This document shows positions 55,201 through 63,051 of a DNA stretch of 64,000 nt, one piece after another. Origin of the DNA: Pirellulaceae bacterium (GTDB lineage: Bacteria; Planctomycetota; Planctomycetia; Pirellulales; Pirellulaceae); the NCBI GenBank assembly GCA_029243025.1, contig JAQWSU010000045.1:1054001-1118000 (forward strand), written 5' to 3'. Below the pieces are notes generated by a model. The model searched no databases, was not told the DNA's origin, and saw only the letters and a list, made by a program, of their open reading frames with translations. The number at the start of each line of letters is the position of its first letter. The first letter of the stretch is position 1. Position numbers and translations under genes: made by a program.

Positions 55201-56528
55201 GCCAGGAATGTTCGTAGGCTGCCATTGCCATCGGAACTGGCGGCAATCGAGATCTCCTGGACGTCGTAAGTCCCTGCAGGCAACGACTGAAGATATTCAG
55301 GTTCGACGTTAAGTCGCACCCCCGGTGAATCGATCTCATTTGCCCCGGCCAGATTAGCGCCGGACCCAATCATGACGGGGTCAGTAATCACACCGCCCGT
55401 GGCTCCGACCGGCGCACCGTCCCCTTGCCAATGATTGGCAAGCACAAGCGCCTGATGCGGACCAACATCAACACGAATCGTAGCAATCTGGGCCGCCGTA
55501 TAGCCCCAGATCACCGTGTCCTGGACCTCACCCTCATCGCTCACAATCATCGCCCAGCCAGATCCGTCCAGCTCCCAGGGTATCGAAGCCCCCCAATATT
55601 GATCGGTGACTTGATCCGTGCGATAGAGTATTTCGGCGGAATCCACGTATCGAGGCAAACTCCAAGAACGATTCGCCACTCCGCTCGGACCCTGGGATGG
55701 ATCATTGATCACCACGGTCCAACCAACGGTATCAATCACCGCGTCCGAAACATTTTGGATCTCCACCGATTTCGTTTCGTCACCCGTAGTGATCTCAGTA
55801 ATCAGTAAGCCTGAACCAGCAACCGTTTGCTGTTGGGTAAATTGACTATCATCGAAATCGACGCCAGTCCACGTCGTAGGGTGGTCGCCAACCGTGGGTA
55901 CCCGGTATGACAACGGTGCCGATGACGAAAGGAGTGTCTCGCTAACTCCGTCAATGCTGATTCCAAAGCTGATGTCCGCGCTCTGCTCCGGATAGTCGAG
56001 AAAGGTCGGATCATAATTGACACCACCAGGCTCAACGAGCAACAAGTCCCCGCCAGCACCGTCCAATCGAAAGTTCGTATGGTAATTCCCCTTCGCATCC
56101 ACGTAGTCATCAACATCTTGCCCCGAGGCAAATACGACCAGATACTGTCCGCCGTCCAGATTCACATTGGGCAACGACCATTGGCTTAAATCATCACGGT
56201 CGTCGGTCAAATGCCAACCATCAAGACTTAGAGCTGAAGAGGTGGGATTATGGATTTCGATCCAATCGGAGAAAACACCATCGCCATCGGCAAGTTCCGA
56301 GTCATTGACCGCCAGAAATTCGGTAATCAGCGGACCGGCAGCTAACACCCTTCGCGGCTCAAGCGACTCGAGGGATGTTCTTTTGGTGCGGTGACTGCGT
56401 AAATCTCGAGTCGCCTTGGCACGAGCCATACGACGGCAACTGACTCGGTTGGAAAAACTAGAAAACAGCATGCGAAAAGTCACCTCTGCTCCGAGACTAC
56501 TCTCAACCCAATAGAGAACCAGACCCAT
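49212..56528 (-). CDS. giant CotH/lamin-tail-domain surface protein with DNRLRE-like and dockerin-like modules
   Basis: About 2,438 residues from ATG 56528 (GAGGAG about 11 bases upstream; ATGs at 56471 and 56429 are alternatives). The N-terminus has the LEPR-XLL motif (SLESLEPRRVLAAG). Domains by DNA position: first lamin-tail domain (about 56345-56000), a second LTD-like segment (about 55800-55500), chitobiase-type sandwich (about 54270-54050; IYTLDGTPPEVSS), CotH (about 53850-52570; SLPTISLVLDIDDMFGSRGIY, GIRMHGGAS, GLYNPSERPDASF, FFAWDSEISMD), three more lamin-tail domains (near 52280, 51740 and 51310), FN3 (about 50760-50550), a DNRLRE/CBM96-like region (50490-49930), and four dockerin-like loops (49915-49557). 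A charged C-terminal tail ends KKKI. It is likely a surface adhesin or matrix protein. Confidence 0.87.
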   Translation of the reverse strand: MGLVLYWVESSLGAEVTFRMLFSSFSNRVSCRRMARAKATRDLRSHRTKRTSLESLEPRRVLAAGPLITEFLAVNDSELADGDGVFSDWIEIHNPTSSALSLDGWHLTDDRDDLSQWSLPNVNLDGGQYLVVFASGQDVDDYVDAKGNYHTNFRLDGAGGDLLLVEPGGVNYDPTFLDYPEQSADISFGISIDGVSETLLSSSAPLSYRVPTVGDHPTTWTGVDFDDSQFTQQQTVAGSGLLITEITTGDETKSVEIQNVSDAVIDTVGWTVVINDPSQGPSGVANRSWSLPRYVDSAEILYRTDQVTDQYWGASIPWELDGSGWAMIVSDEGEVQDTVIWGYTAAQIATIRVDVGPHQALVLANHWQGDGAPVGATGGVITDPVMIGSGANLAGANEIDSPGVRLNVEPEYLQSLPAGTYDVQEISIAASSDGNGSLRTFLAVATGGTSYRTIWVSPATSPAAGNSIHAVKYGAGAQQFTLDSKADVYAGAWHDGSAKVRFSKTATVTNHDNSPVTPTRAGQTISDFSHGALNDRTYAYEVTVGTGGSATTVLTRTGIVDDDVADNFVRADSSTLGTQNPDSGPLFGGVVPTIAGIGFGGGDPRLEDLIQTDVAAAMQGTTPSLWTRFEFNSADVTTYDELTLRARYDDGFQAYLDGVPLVARNAPADLTFDSTATATRTPAAAITFEDIDVRDALSQLAAGNHVLAVHLLNASVDDPDLLLQMELLASSEGTGQFFADATPGKASVEAGYNTVADTKFSADRGFYDAPVDVSISTTTPAASIIYTLDGTPPEVSSNGTIRNGLEYVAPITVASTTTLRALAYKTGLRSSNVDTQTYLFPSDIIKQTSRATINAGFPSSWGGRGADYGLDPDVVGPNDSYDGIYAASFADDLKSLPTISLVLDIDDMFGSRGIYSNVGSRGQAWERPVSAELIYPDGTEGFQIDAGIRMHGGASRSLSRKNNMRLLFKEQYGETKLDYPWFGNGVDRFDTVVLRAHFNDGWGWGGAGGDPLFARDQWHRQTQAAMGHTAAGYAYAHLYINGIYWGLYNPSERPDASFAAQHLGGDKTEWDAMNHNGVVDGSSSAWSRMQSLARSVNTASGTASKWAAYQRLQGNDSNGNNDASREDYLDIENYIDYLLISFYSGNDDWPGRNWYAARRRGDESEGYQFFAWDSEISMDLSNRTHLNENVIRDANNQPQDAAQAYGSLRRYDEFQLAFADRVHKHFFNHGVFYVDPNNSNWDPANPERNMPAARMVEITDLVAPAIGPESARWGDQHRGTPYTRNAEWQSKLDYMLRTFFPRRTAIVMNQLRAENLYPDTEAPEFEVDGARQHGGAVPAGSRIGLDNPNGGQGTIWFTTDGSDPRQPGGAVNATSATRFTESFSLIESGTLKARTLIGTEWSALTEAFFTFDQSGMRVSEVHFNPAEPTAAELAINPSFDNDDFEFIEFVNVGDATINLEGVQLVDGVEFQFSDSPTNRLTPSQRVVVVSNMEAFSIRYADVLDSITIAGEYAGSLNNGGEIVQAVDVLGETLFEFDYQDDWFGLVDGEGYSLTIRNPSDTSTELDDAAAWRTSRLIGGSPGDADTGVDAAGLVIHELLATSNGSGWLELHNATGQSIDIGHWYLADSAEQLRKYQFLAGTTVPARGYLVVDEATQFGNGSTDPGALEPFGLSRFGGQIYLSGGDQQGRLLGYREDQAYASAEVGVSLGRYVKSTSATDFVRLQSPTAGAANDEPIVGPVVINEVMYHPVSDESEFIELWNTSETPLQLGKGLGRSWRVRGAIDFEFSSEAQLAAGGFGVLLQQSEAGDPTADEAAFRLRHRIDASVPIWTYSAEIHGNLNNDGEKIFLEMPIEDLPLGAYGIVDAVKYNDQLPWALQPDGLGPSLSRFDGSAYGNDVASWGVSTSGGTPGRENAYEDTTPPTQPTDLVGRVENSSTVALAWTASSDDESGIDHYRIYRDGQVVGTSVVTRFTGDLQFSSSAPNRYRVAAVNGDGLEGEATLESVVFGAQVAAFQQGANGYRGASDAEIREGDPDSNNGLTDRDLEVDGEDGGTELSILLRWDDLSVPADAVVVGAFISLDVSNPGDEYSVYQMRKDWNESQVTWNNSTTGQSWQVGGARGASDRGSQVGTLNGSNGTVVIDMNPSGLAMVQSWLANPAASNHGVVIANPQRATDGVDLYSREHSTVSQRPKLSILYSPAPRPSKPGDFNLDEAVDDADIAMLVTAIFTGSTDPAFNVDGNGVIDTQDYDHLVRKVLQVPYGDATLDGKFDSADLVAVFQAGEYEDGIAANSTWASGDWNGDQEFSSGDLVKAFQEGAYQQAARPIAAMVAESSTAVPDFGLPQIAAKFDGVIDRLASALTSRSDQSSGSLDEGKLRDEAVRQLQQESNNRTVDQLDDVSKNDSLFREARQSSQRAVEPVASSKLSLLPLDSSPKKKI

Positions 56529-57028
56529 CTCATGACACACTCCTCACACTGAGGACGAAGCGACGATCGCATGCGAGAGCACGCGTGCTGAGACAAGCTG
56601 TTAACCATTCGTCGAAATTAATAAAAACTGACCGTTTTTAATTTATTCTGAATCAGCCTCTATTGTACAGCACCGTCTCACAGAACGCGTAAACGATCTG
56701 TAGATCCCAGACTCAAGGTTAGTTTCGATGATGTTTGAAGAATTAAACGTCACAAAATCGAAACTTTCTTCGTTGATGCATTCAAGCGTCACCTCAGCGG
56801 ATCGAACTCCCCACTGCATTGCCCACGGTGTCAACGATCGTGACTTGGCACGCAACCACAGGGGTGAATCAGAAGACTCGTCACGCTTGCCACCGTTTGG
56901 CTGTAGCACCAACAAAAAGAAGTCGTTTATCGCTTAAATACGATTTTGAGAGTTTGAACTTTCTAGATTTTGCGATCGGCAGCACCGATGCCAACCTTGC
57001 GGATGCCGTGCTGTGGATCGCGGACGGA
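56529..57028. other. intergenic region
   Basis: About 500 bp between the glycosidase-like gene and the giant CotH gene, both minus. It includes the GAGGAG ribosome binding site of the CotH gene. No further gene, RNA or repeat recognised. Confidence 0.4.
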
Positions 57029-58540
57029 TCATTGAAATTGAAACGAAAAGAGATCCGCATCGCGAAGTTCGAACACCAGCTTGATCGGACGACCGGACAA
57101 GGAGGTCACGTCAGAGTCAACACGGTCGTCGCGAATCCACTCCACAGGACGATCGAGCGAATCGCCGTAGATCCAGGGGCAATCCTCCATGGCAAAACCG
57201 GGCACGGGCTCACCTTTTTCATTCTGGACTTCGATACGAATGCCACCTCGAGCAGAACTGGAATAGTTGATCGACATCCGCTTGCCGCTAAAACGCAATG
57301 TTTTTGTTGACAGACGCCCGCCCGACATGGGTGCATTGACTGCCACAAACCCATCCATGCGGAGGGTGTAACGGCGAAGCTTTGCCGGCTTCCCATTTTG
57401 CAGAGTGCCCTCATTCAAATACATCGACAGCTCATCCGGCGCGTCATCGGCTACAACCGATCGGGTTTCGACCAATCCCAGATTTTGGTAGTTGTCGCCG
57501 TAGAACCAACTATCCTTCGTTCGCAGTCCAGGACGAATAAATGCTTCTTGCCAGACTTCGAAATTAAGTCCATCACGACTGGCCATAAATAGCCCTTCCG
57601 TGACCGCGGTCCCTTCTCTGAGCGAGGCGGCTGCTCGTTTTTGACGATAATCAAACTGCGGCAGATAGCGCATCGACGGACTGCGCCCGCGGTCTTCATA
57701 GCGAGTGGGAAAGCCGAGCAGAATGTGCGGGGCTCGATGATAAGGATTAATCTGATTGGTGTAGAGTTGGCCGCCACGACTGGGTGAGTAGTTTAAGAAG
57801 ATGGGCTTCGTCCACTTGACCAAATCATCGGATGTTTCCGTCATAATATCACGCCCGTCACGAAACTCTCGATGGTAAGCGCGATAGGTGTTTCGATAAG
57901 CGTCCCAAAAGACCAGATTTTGGGAATCAAAAGCGCCTTCTGTAATCACGGGTGCATCCTGTGATTTTTTCCACTGAATCCCATCGGCGGAAACGAGCAA
58001 ATGAAGCGGCGCGCCACCGATCGCCTTAAAACGTTCGTCTGCAGATACACCGGGTCGGCTATCGATAAAGGGGCTGAAATTATGTGCAATACCGCCAAAT
58101 TGATCTTCGGAAATAACAATATTGTTATTCTTTGACCCTGCAAACTCGATCAAACCAATTTTCGGCCGTCTCCAATGGATACCATCCTTACTTTCCGCGT
58201 AGCAATAGGTTTGGGGATGCGTTGCCTCTAAGCCATATCGATAGTCGCCGCCGCGATAATACATCCGGTAGCGATCTCCATCTTGTATCACCGTAATATA
58301 ACCCAGGCCATTTCCTTCCCAGGGCTTGTCACACACCAGCACGATTTCGCGCGGTGTAGGATGCTGCAAGACTCGCCGAGCCTGACCTTCCAGTGATTCC
58401 ACCAGAACTTCGTCGACAAACAATTCACGACGCGATCCAATATCGACGACCGACTTGTCAGGAGATTCTGCGGCGAAAGACGCGACCGTCAGCCCCATCA
58501 GCAAGCCTGCAGTCGCAGTGACAATCATTGGGTTCATCAT
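57029..58540 (-). CDS. exported glycoside-hydrolase-like propeller protein
   Basis: A 503-residue protein from ATG 58540, with GGAG six bases upstream and a signal peptide (IVTATAGLLMGLTVASFAAE). The sequence shows blade-type repeats of a five-bladed propeller as in GH32/GH43/GH130-like proteins: RRELFVDEVLVESL, DGDRYRMYYRGGDY, CYAESKDGIHWRRPKIG, LLVSADGIQWKKS, MTETSDDLVKWTKP, FMASRDGLNFEVWQ. A C-terminal beta sandwich follows (FVAVNAPMSGGRLSTKTLRFSG, IRIEVQNEKGEPVPGF), which is common in planctomycete proteins of this type. It likely acts on or binds sugars; catalytic residues cannot be assigned. Confidence 0.8.
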   Translation of the reverse strand: MMNPMIVTATAGLLMGLTVASFAAESPDKSVVDIGSRRELFVDEVLVESLEGQARRVLQHPTPREIVLVCDKPWEGNGLGYITVIQDGDRYRMYYRGGDYRYGLEATHPQTYCYAESKDGIHWRRPKIGLIEFAGSKNNNIVISEDQFGGIAHNFSPFIDSRPGVSADERFKAIGGAPLHLLVSADGIQWKKSQDAPVITEGAFDSQNLVFWDAYRNTYRAYHREFRDGRDIMTETSDDLVKWTKPIFLNYSPSRGGQLYTNQINPYHRAPHILLGFPTRYEDRGRSPSMRYLPQFDYRQKRAAASLREGTAVTEGLFMASRDGLNFEVWQEAFIRPGLRTKDSWFYGDNYQNLGLVETRSVVADDAPDELSMYLNEGTLQNGKPAKLRRYTLRMDGFVAVNAPMSGGRLSTKTLRFSGKRMSINYSSSARGGIRIEVQNEKGEPVPGFAMEDCPWIYGDSLDRPVEWIRDDRVDSDVTSLSGRPIKLVFELRDADLFSFQFQ

Positions 58541-58721
58541 TCAAGTCTCCACCAACATTTCCAGCTATTCGCCGATCAATTCTGCTGCCAATTGTAGAGC
58601 GTCTGCTCCGCATTTACGAATTAACATTGTTGAAACAACGATCCACCTACCGAAAAGTTCAGCTCCAATCACACGGGCTAGAATCCTGCCAACCCATTTC
58701 AGGCGAACTCATGCCTGAGGA

Positions 58722-60125
58722 TCAAACGAGAACTTCGTCCGCTGATTGAATCAACGCGCCAAGTCGTTGCAACCAACGAGCCGCCGGCGCACCATCCGTC
58801 ACCCGATGGTCAAAAGTCAGACTTAACGTCAACATCTGGCCAATGACAATTTGGTGATCTCTGACGACAGGCTCTTGGACGATACGGCCGACACCGAGAA
58901 TCGCTGCCTGTGGCAGATTAATAATCGGGGTAAAACTGTCGATCTCAAACATGCCAAGATTCGTCACCGTGAAGGTGCCACCTTCGATATCACTCTGAGA
59001 CAAGCTACCCGACTTCGCCCGTTGAATTAAGGTTTCCGAGCATTCCGAGATCTCTGCCAACGTCAACTGGTCGGCATTTCGGATCACAGGAGCAACCAAT
59101 CCGCTTTCCAGATCCACCCCGATGGCAAGATTGATTTGGTCATAAACCCAGATGCCATCATCATGCCAAACCGCGTTAAGCTGAGACTGTTCTTTCAAGG
59201 CGACCGCTGCAAGTTTGACCAGCATGTCATTGTAAGTTGGTGTTTTGGAAACTGGCTTTTCCGCTCGCCAGTTCTTGCGACACGAAACCAGTGCCGAAGC
59301 GTCTACTTTCGTCGTCAGCGTCACGGGTGCGGTTTGGTGAACTCCGGCAAACATCCGCTGCGCAAGCGTCTGACGAATTTTCTCAGCCGGATGATGCACG
59401 CCGGCAACGGTCGGAGAAATCGTTTTCTTGAAAGCCGCATCCATGGACGACCGCAAGGAGGGTGCGCTACCCAACCTCTTAATAAATGCATCCACATCTC
59501 GTTCGCGGATTCGACCTCCACGTCCCATGCCCTTGATTTGGCGCAAATCCACACCTTGTTCGCGAGCGAAACGACGCGCCCGAGGGCTAGCAATCAATCG
59601 CGAGTTGCTCGCCGCTGGTTGCGTACGGTTGAAAGAGTCGTTGCATGATTTGGCTTTTAAAACATCCTCGGAGGTAACACGCCCTGTGGGATCGGGTGTG
59701 GCAATATCATTCAGGTCGATTCCAAGTTGTTGAGCGAGTCGTCTGGCTGCGGGTCCGGCCACACGCGGGCGCGATTCAGCAGCCGATATCCCATCGTCGT
59801 TTGTCCGCTGGACGTTGTCCGCAACCACCCTTTTGCTGTCGGTGCGATTCACTTGGGTACCGACGCTTGCGGGAGCCACCTCGTCGGCTGCCAAAAGAAA
59901 ACCGATAACTTGCCCCACCTGAACGATTTCGCCAGGCTGGGCCGCGTCAGCAGGAATGCAGAGAACGCCTGAGTCAAATGATTCAATTTCCTGCACGGCC
60001 TTTTCACCCTCGAGTTCGAAGATGAAATCCCCCTGAGCGACGAACTCTCCTGGCTGCTTGAGCCACTTAGCCAACGTGCCCTCATCCATCGACCAACCCA
60101 AGCGGGGAATTCTAATTTCAATCAT
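58722..60125 (-). CDS. 2-oxoacid dehydrogenase E2 (dihydrolipoamide acyltransferase) with two E3-binding domains
   Basis: A 467-residue protein from ATG 60125 (MIEIRIPRLGWSMDEG). Residues 1-80 are a lipoyl domain with lipoyl-lysine K42 in FELEGEKAVQEIES. Two peripheral-subunit-binding domains follow, at about 122-158 (RVAGPAARRLAQQLGIDLND, DPTGRVTSEDV) and 178-217 (IASPRARRFAREQGVDLRQ, GRGGRIRERDV). The rest is the acyltransferase core with TFDHRVTDG (His440, Asp444) near the C-terminus. It transfers acyl groups from lipoyl to CoA in the cytoplasmic complex with E1 (next gene upstream, 46 bp away) and E3 (not in the window). Two E3-binding domains are uncommon. Confidence 0.92.
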   Translation of the reverse strand: MIEIRIPRLGWSMDEGTLAKWLKQPGEFVAQGDFIFELEGEKAVQEIESFDSGVLCIPADAAQPGEIVQVGQVIGFLLAADEVAPASVGTQVNRTDSKRVVADNVQRTNDDGISAAESRPRVAGPAARRLAQQLGIDLNDIATPDPTGRVTSEDVLKAKSCNDSFNRTQPAASNSRLIASPRARRFAREQGVDLRQIKGMGRGGRIRERDVDAFIKRLGSAPSLRSSMDAAFKKTISPTVAGVHHPAEKIRQTLAQRMFAGVHQTAPVTLTTKVDASALVSCRKNWRAEKPVSKTPTYNDMLVKLAAVALKEQSQLNAVWHDDGIWVYDQINLAIGVDLESGLVAPVIRNADQLTLAEISECSETLIQRAKSGSLSQSDIEGGTFTVTNLGMFEIDSFTPIINLPQAAILGVGRIVQEPVVRDHQIVIGQMLTLSLTFDHRVTDGAPAARWLQRLGALIQSADEVLV

Positions 60126-60171
60126 GATTGCATGCCTGATTATCTGGCTCACCGATCAAGTTTGCCAAAGC

Positions 60172-62220
60172 CTATTCCTCTGACAATTGCTGCGCCGCCA
60201 GGACAATATCATCAACGCCTGGCACAACCGCCGTCTCCAAACTCGGTGCGTAGGGCGTTGGCGTATATACACCATTGAGTCGCTTGATTGGTGCATCCAG
60301 ATCATCAAAGCCCTGATCAGAAACCAGAGCTGCGATTTCGGATGTCAGACTACAGGGACCAAAAGCCTCATCAACAACCAGCAAACGTCCTGTCTTCGCC
60401 ACCGACCTTAGGATCGTCTCAAAATCAAGTGGCGATACGGTTCGCGGATCGACGATTTCCGCCGATACGCCTTGCGCCGACAATTGCTCAGCCGCTTCGA
60501 TTGCATGATGGACCATGAGAGAAACCGCGACGATTGTCAGATCGCTTCCCTCTCGTACAAGCTTCGCGCAACCGAACGGTATCTCAAAGTCTTCCGCTGG
60601 AACCGGACCTTTTTTCGCCATTAGCTCACGATGTTCCAAAAACAGCACCGGATCATTGCCCCGCAAAGCGTGCGTCATGAGGCCTTTCGCGTCGTACGGC
60701 GTCGACGGCATCACAACTCGCAAACCGGGAATGTGTGAATAGATCGAATGATATAAGCCCGAGTGATGCGTTGCCGCAGAGTGGCCAATGCCTCCACAGC
60801 CACGAAGCACGATCGGCATTTTCAATCGACCACTACTCATATACTGCATTTTGGCGATCTGGTTGATGATTTCACCAAACGCATCGTTGATAAAATCGAT
60901 AAACATAAAATCAACGACCGGACGGGTTCCCGTCATAGCCGCGCCACAAGCCAGGCCTACGAATCCCCGCTCGCAAATCGGCGTATCGCAAAGTCGATCT
61001 GCACCGTATTTGTCGTACATTCCAACCGTGGTCGCAAAGTTGCCTCCTCGAACGCCAATTCCTTCCCCCATCACCCAAGTCGTCGAGTTCCTCTCCATTT
61101 CTTGGTCGAGTGCTTCATGCGTGGCCGCAGCAAAAGTGACCCTTCGCTCACCCAGGTCAGGCAGTTCTACGACTGGCTGAGACGGTTCTTCACAGTAAAC
61201 GTGTCTTGAGGCGCTGGATGACTTTGGCCAGCCGGCAGCTTCCGCGGAAATGCAGGCTTGTTGGACGCGGGTTGATACGTCGGCAGCAATCTCAGACAGC
61301 TCGGACTCCGTCACTAGCTCCGCTTCGATCAACCGTTGAGTAAAACCCTGGATCGGACAACGCTGCTTCCATTTGTCGACGTCTTCACGGGTTCTGTAGG
61401 TGAAATCAACCATGCCTTCCGCATGCGATCGCGTGCGGTACGTCTTGCATTCGATCAGGGTCGCGCCTTGACCTGCTCGAGCTCGATCAATGGCCTCGGC
61501 AGCTGCCTGGTAAACGGCCATCACGTCATTGCCATCTATTTCGAATCCTGGCATGCCATAATTTTCAGCCCGCCGTCCCACATCAGGAATACCGCTGGAA
61601 TAATCAAAAGGAACCTCGGTTGCAAATTGATTATTTTCGCAAACAAAGATAACTGGCAGATTCCAGATACTGGCCATATTCAAGCCTTCGTGGAATGCGC
61701 CGTTGTTGACGGCTCCGTCACCAAAAAAGGCAACCGCCACCCTATTTTGCCGCAGAATCTTGAAGCTGTAGCCGCCACCGCAAGCCTGCAGGATGGAAGG
61801 ACCGACAATACCACTGGTCCCCATCAGACCAATCTCAGGCGCGAACAGATGCATGCTACCCCCACGACCGCGCGACACACCCGCTTCACGACCAAATAAC
61901 TCAGCCATCAACTTTTCGGGTTCTAATCCCTTGGCCAGCGCATGACCGTGCCCACGATGGGTACTGAACACGACATCATCACGGTTCAGCTGCGCACAAA
62001 CAGCAGCGGCGACTGCTTCCTGTCCTACAGACGTATGGCAGGCACCCAGGACTAATCCTTTTTGATGACTTCGAGCTAGTTCCTCTTCGGTTTGACGAAT
62101 AATCTGCATCGTTCGATACAGCGACATAGCCACATTGCGGCTCAATCCGTCTAGCTGTCGATTGGCTATCCTATCCGTCACTTCATCGTTTCCTCTCTGC
62201 AAAATACCGGGGCTGATCAT
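60172..62220 (-). CDS. fused E1 alpha-beta subunits of a 2-oxoacid (acetoin/pyruvate/branched-chain-type) dehydrogenase
   Basis: A 682-residue protein combining both E1 halves. Residues about 30-335 are the alpha part: SVGQEAVAAAVCAQL, STHRGHGHALAKG, thiamine-diphosphate motif GDGAVNNGAFHEGLNMA (167-183) ending VFVCENN, and phosphorylation-loop-type YRTRSHAEG. Residues about 355-680 are the beta part: THEALDQEMERN, MGEGIGVRGGNF, TPICERGFVGLACGAAMTG, DFINDAFGEIINQIAKM, LRGCGGIGHSAATHHSG and VDPRTVSPLDFE. It decarboxylates a 2-oxo acid (or cleaves acetoin) and transfers the acyl group to E2. Substrate is not determined. Its ATG is 9 bp after the SDR stop, so it is in the same operon. Confidence 0.92.
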   Translation of the reverse strand: MISPGILQRGNDEVTDRIANRQLDGLSRNVAMSLYRTMQIIRQTEEELARSHQKGLVLGACHTSVGQEAVAAAVCAQLNRDDVVFSTHRGHGHALAKGLEPEKLMAELFGREAGVSRGRGGSMHLFAPEIGLMGTSGIVGPSILQACGGGYSFKILRQNRVAVAFFGDGAVNNGAFHEGLNMASIWNLPVIFVCENNQFATEVPFDYSSGIPDVGRRAENYGMPGFEIDGNDVMAVYQAAAEAIDRARAGQGATLIECKTYRTRSHAEGMVDFTYRTREDVDKWKQRCPIQGFTQRLIEAELVTESELSEIAADVSTRVQQACISAEAAGWPKSSSASRHVYCEEPSQPVVELPDLGERRVTFAAATHEALDQEMERNSTTWVMGEGIGVRGGNFATTVGMYDKYGADRLCDTPICERGFVGLACGAAMTGTRPVVDFMFIDFINDAFGEIINQIAKMQYMSSGRLKMPIVLRGCGGIGHSAATHHSGLYHSIYSHIPGLRVVMPSTPYDAKGLMTHALRGNDPVLFLEHRELMAKKGPVPAEDFEIPFGCAKLVREGSDLTIVAVSLMVHHAIEAAEQLSAQGVSAEIVDPRTVSPLDFETILRSVAKTGRLLVVDEAFGPCSLTSEIAALVSDQGFDDLDAPIKRLNGVYTPTPYAPSLETAVVPGVDDIVLAAQQLSEE

Positions 62221-62229
62221 GCCCGTGTA

Positions 62230-63036
62230 TCATCCTTTTGCCTGATGCCCTGGCGTACCGCCAGCGTTCATGGCCAGATTGCCACCATCCATGGGAATAA
62301 TCGCACCAGTAATCCAGGTCGAAGAATCGGCAGCAAGCAACACAGCGAGTGCTTGGATATCGGATGGCGCACCCATTCGCCCCACAGGGATACCGCGTAG
62401 AAATTGTGATTCTAAGGTCGGATCGTTGTTCATTCGTTCCACCAAACTCGGGTTGGTGACCTGGGCCGGCGTCACGCAATTTACTCGCACACCTCGGTGG
62501 CTCCATTCCGTACTCAACTCTCGCGTCATCTGGATCACCGCACCCATCGCCATGCTGTAGGCGATATGTCCTCGTCCCAATGCGGTGGAACTTGCAAGTG
62601 ATCCGATATTCATAATCGAACCCAATCCCTGCGACAGCATGCGGCGCCCTGCCTGCTGACACATCGCAAAGCGACCAACGACTAAGTTTTGCAATACACA
62701 ATGAAGATCATCAATCAGCAGGTCTTCGGGGGGACAAAGCTGTCCGTCGCCCGCAATGTTGCCCAAGAAATCAACCCGGCCAAATTTATTATCAACATCA
62801 TCGAACAAGTCAGCGATCGCATTTGGATCCGACACGTTCGTAGCTTGAACGAGCGTCTTACGACCCATGTGCTCGATTTGATCGGCAGTCTCTTCTGCAC
62901 CCGCGAGGTTTCGGTCAACCAACACAACATCGGCTCCACATTCCGCCAACGCCAAGGATGTTGCCTGTCCCAAGCCCTGAGCGGCCCCGGAAACAACCGC
63001 CACTTTCCCGGTGAGGTCAAATAGTTTACTACTCAT
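62230..63036 (-). CDS. short-chain dehydrogenase/reductase lacking the catalytic lysine
   Basis: A 268-residue classical SDR-type protein: cofactor motif VVSGAAQGLGQA (residues 14-25), ATNVSD, LGNIAGD (the NAG strand) and NLVVG. The active-site tetrad is incomplete: Tyr160 lies in YSMAMGAV, where family members have YxxxK, and the DNA clearly encodes Met164 at the lysine position. The C-terminal GRMGAPSDIQALAVLLAADSSTWITGAIIPMDGG is standard. The Lys lowers the tyrosine pKa and binds the ribose, so the protein may be inactive, regulatory or use another mechanism. It lies 15 bp after the transporter and 9 bp before the E1 gene, in the same operon. Confidence 0.9.
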   Translation of the reverse strand: MSSKLFDLTGKVAVVSGAAQGLGQATSLALAECGADVVLVDRNLAGAEETADQIEHMGRKTLVQATNVSDPNAIADLFDDVDNKFGRVDFLGNIAGDGQLCPPEDLLIDDLHCVLQNLVVGRFAMCQQAGRRMLSQGLGSIMNIGSLASSTALGRGHIAYSMAMGAVIQMTRELSTEWSHRGVRVNCVTPAQVTNPSLVERMNNDPTLESQFLRGIPVGRMGAPSDIQALAVLLAADSSTWITGAIIPMDGGNLAMNAGGTPGHQAKG

Positions 63037-63051
63037 GCTATTTCCATCCCA

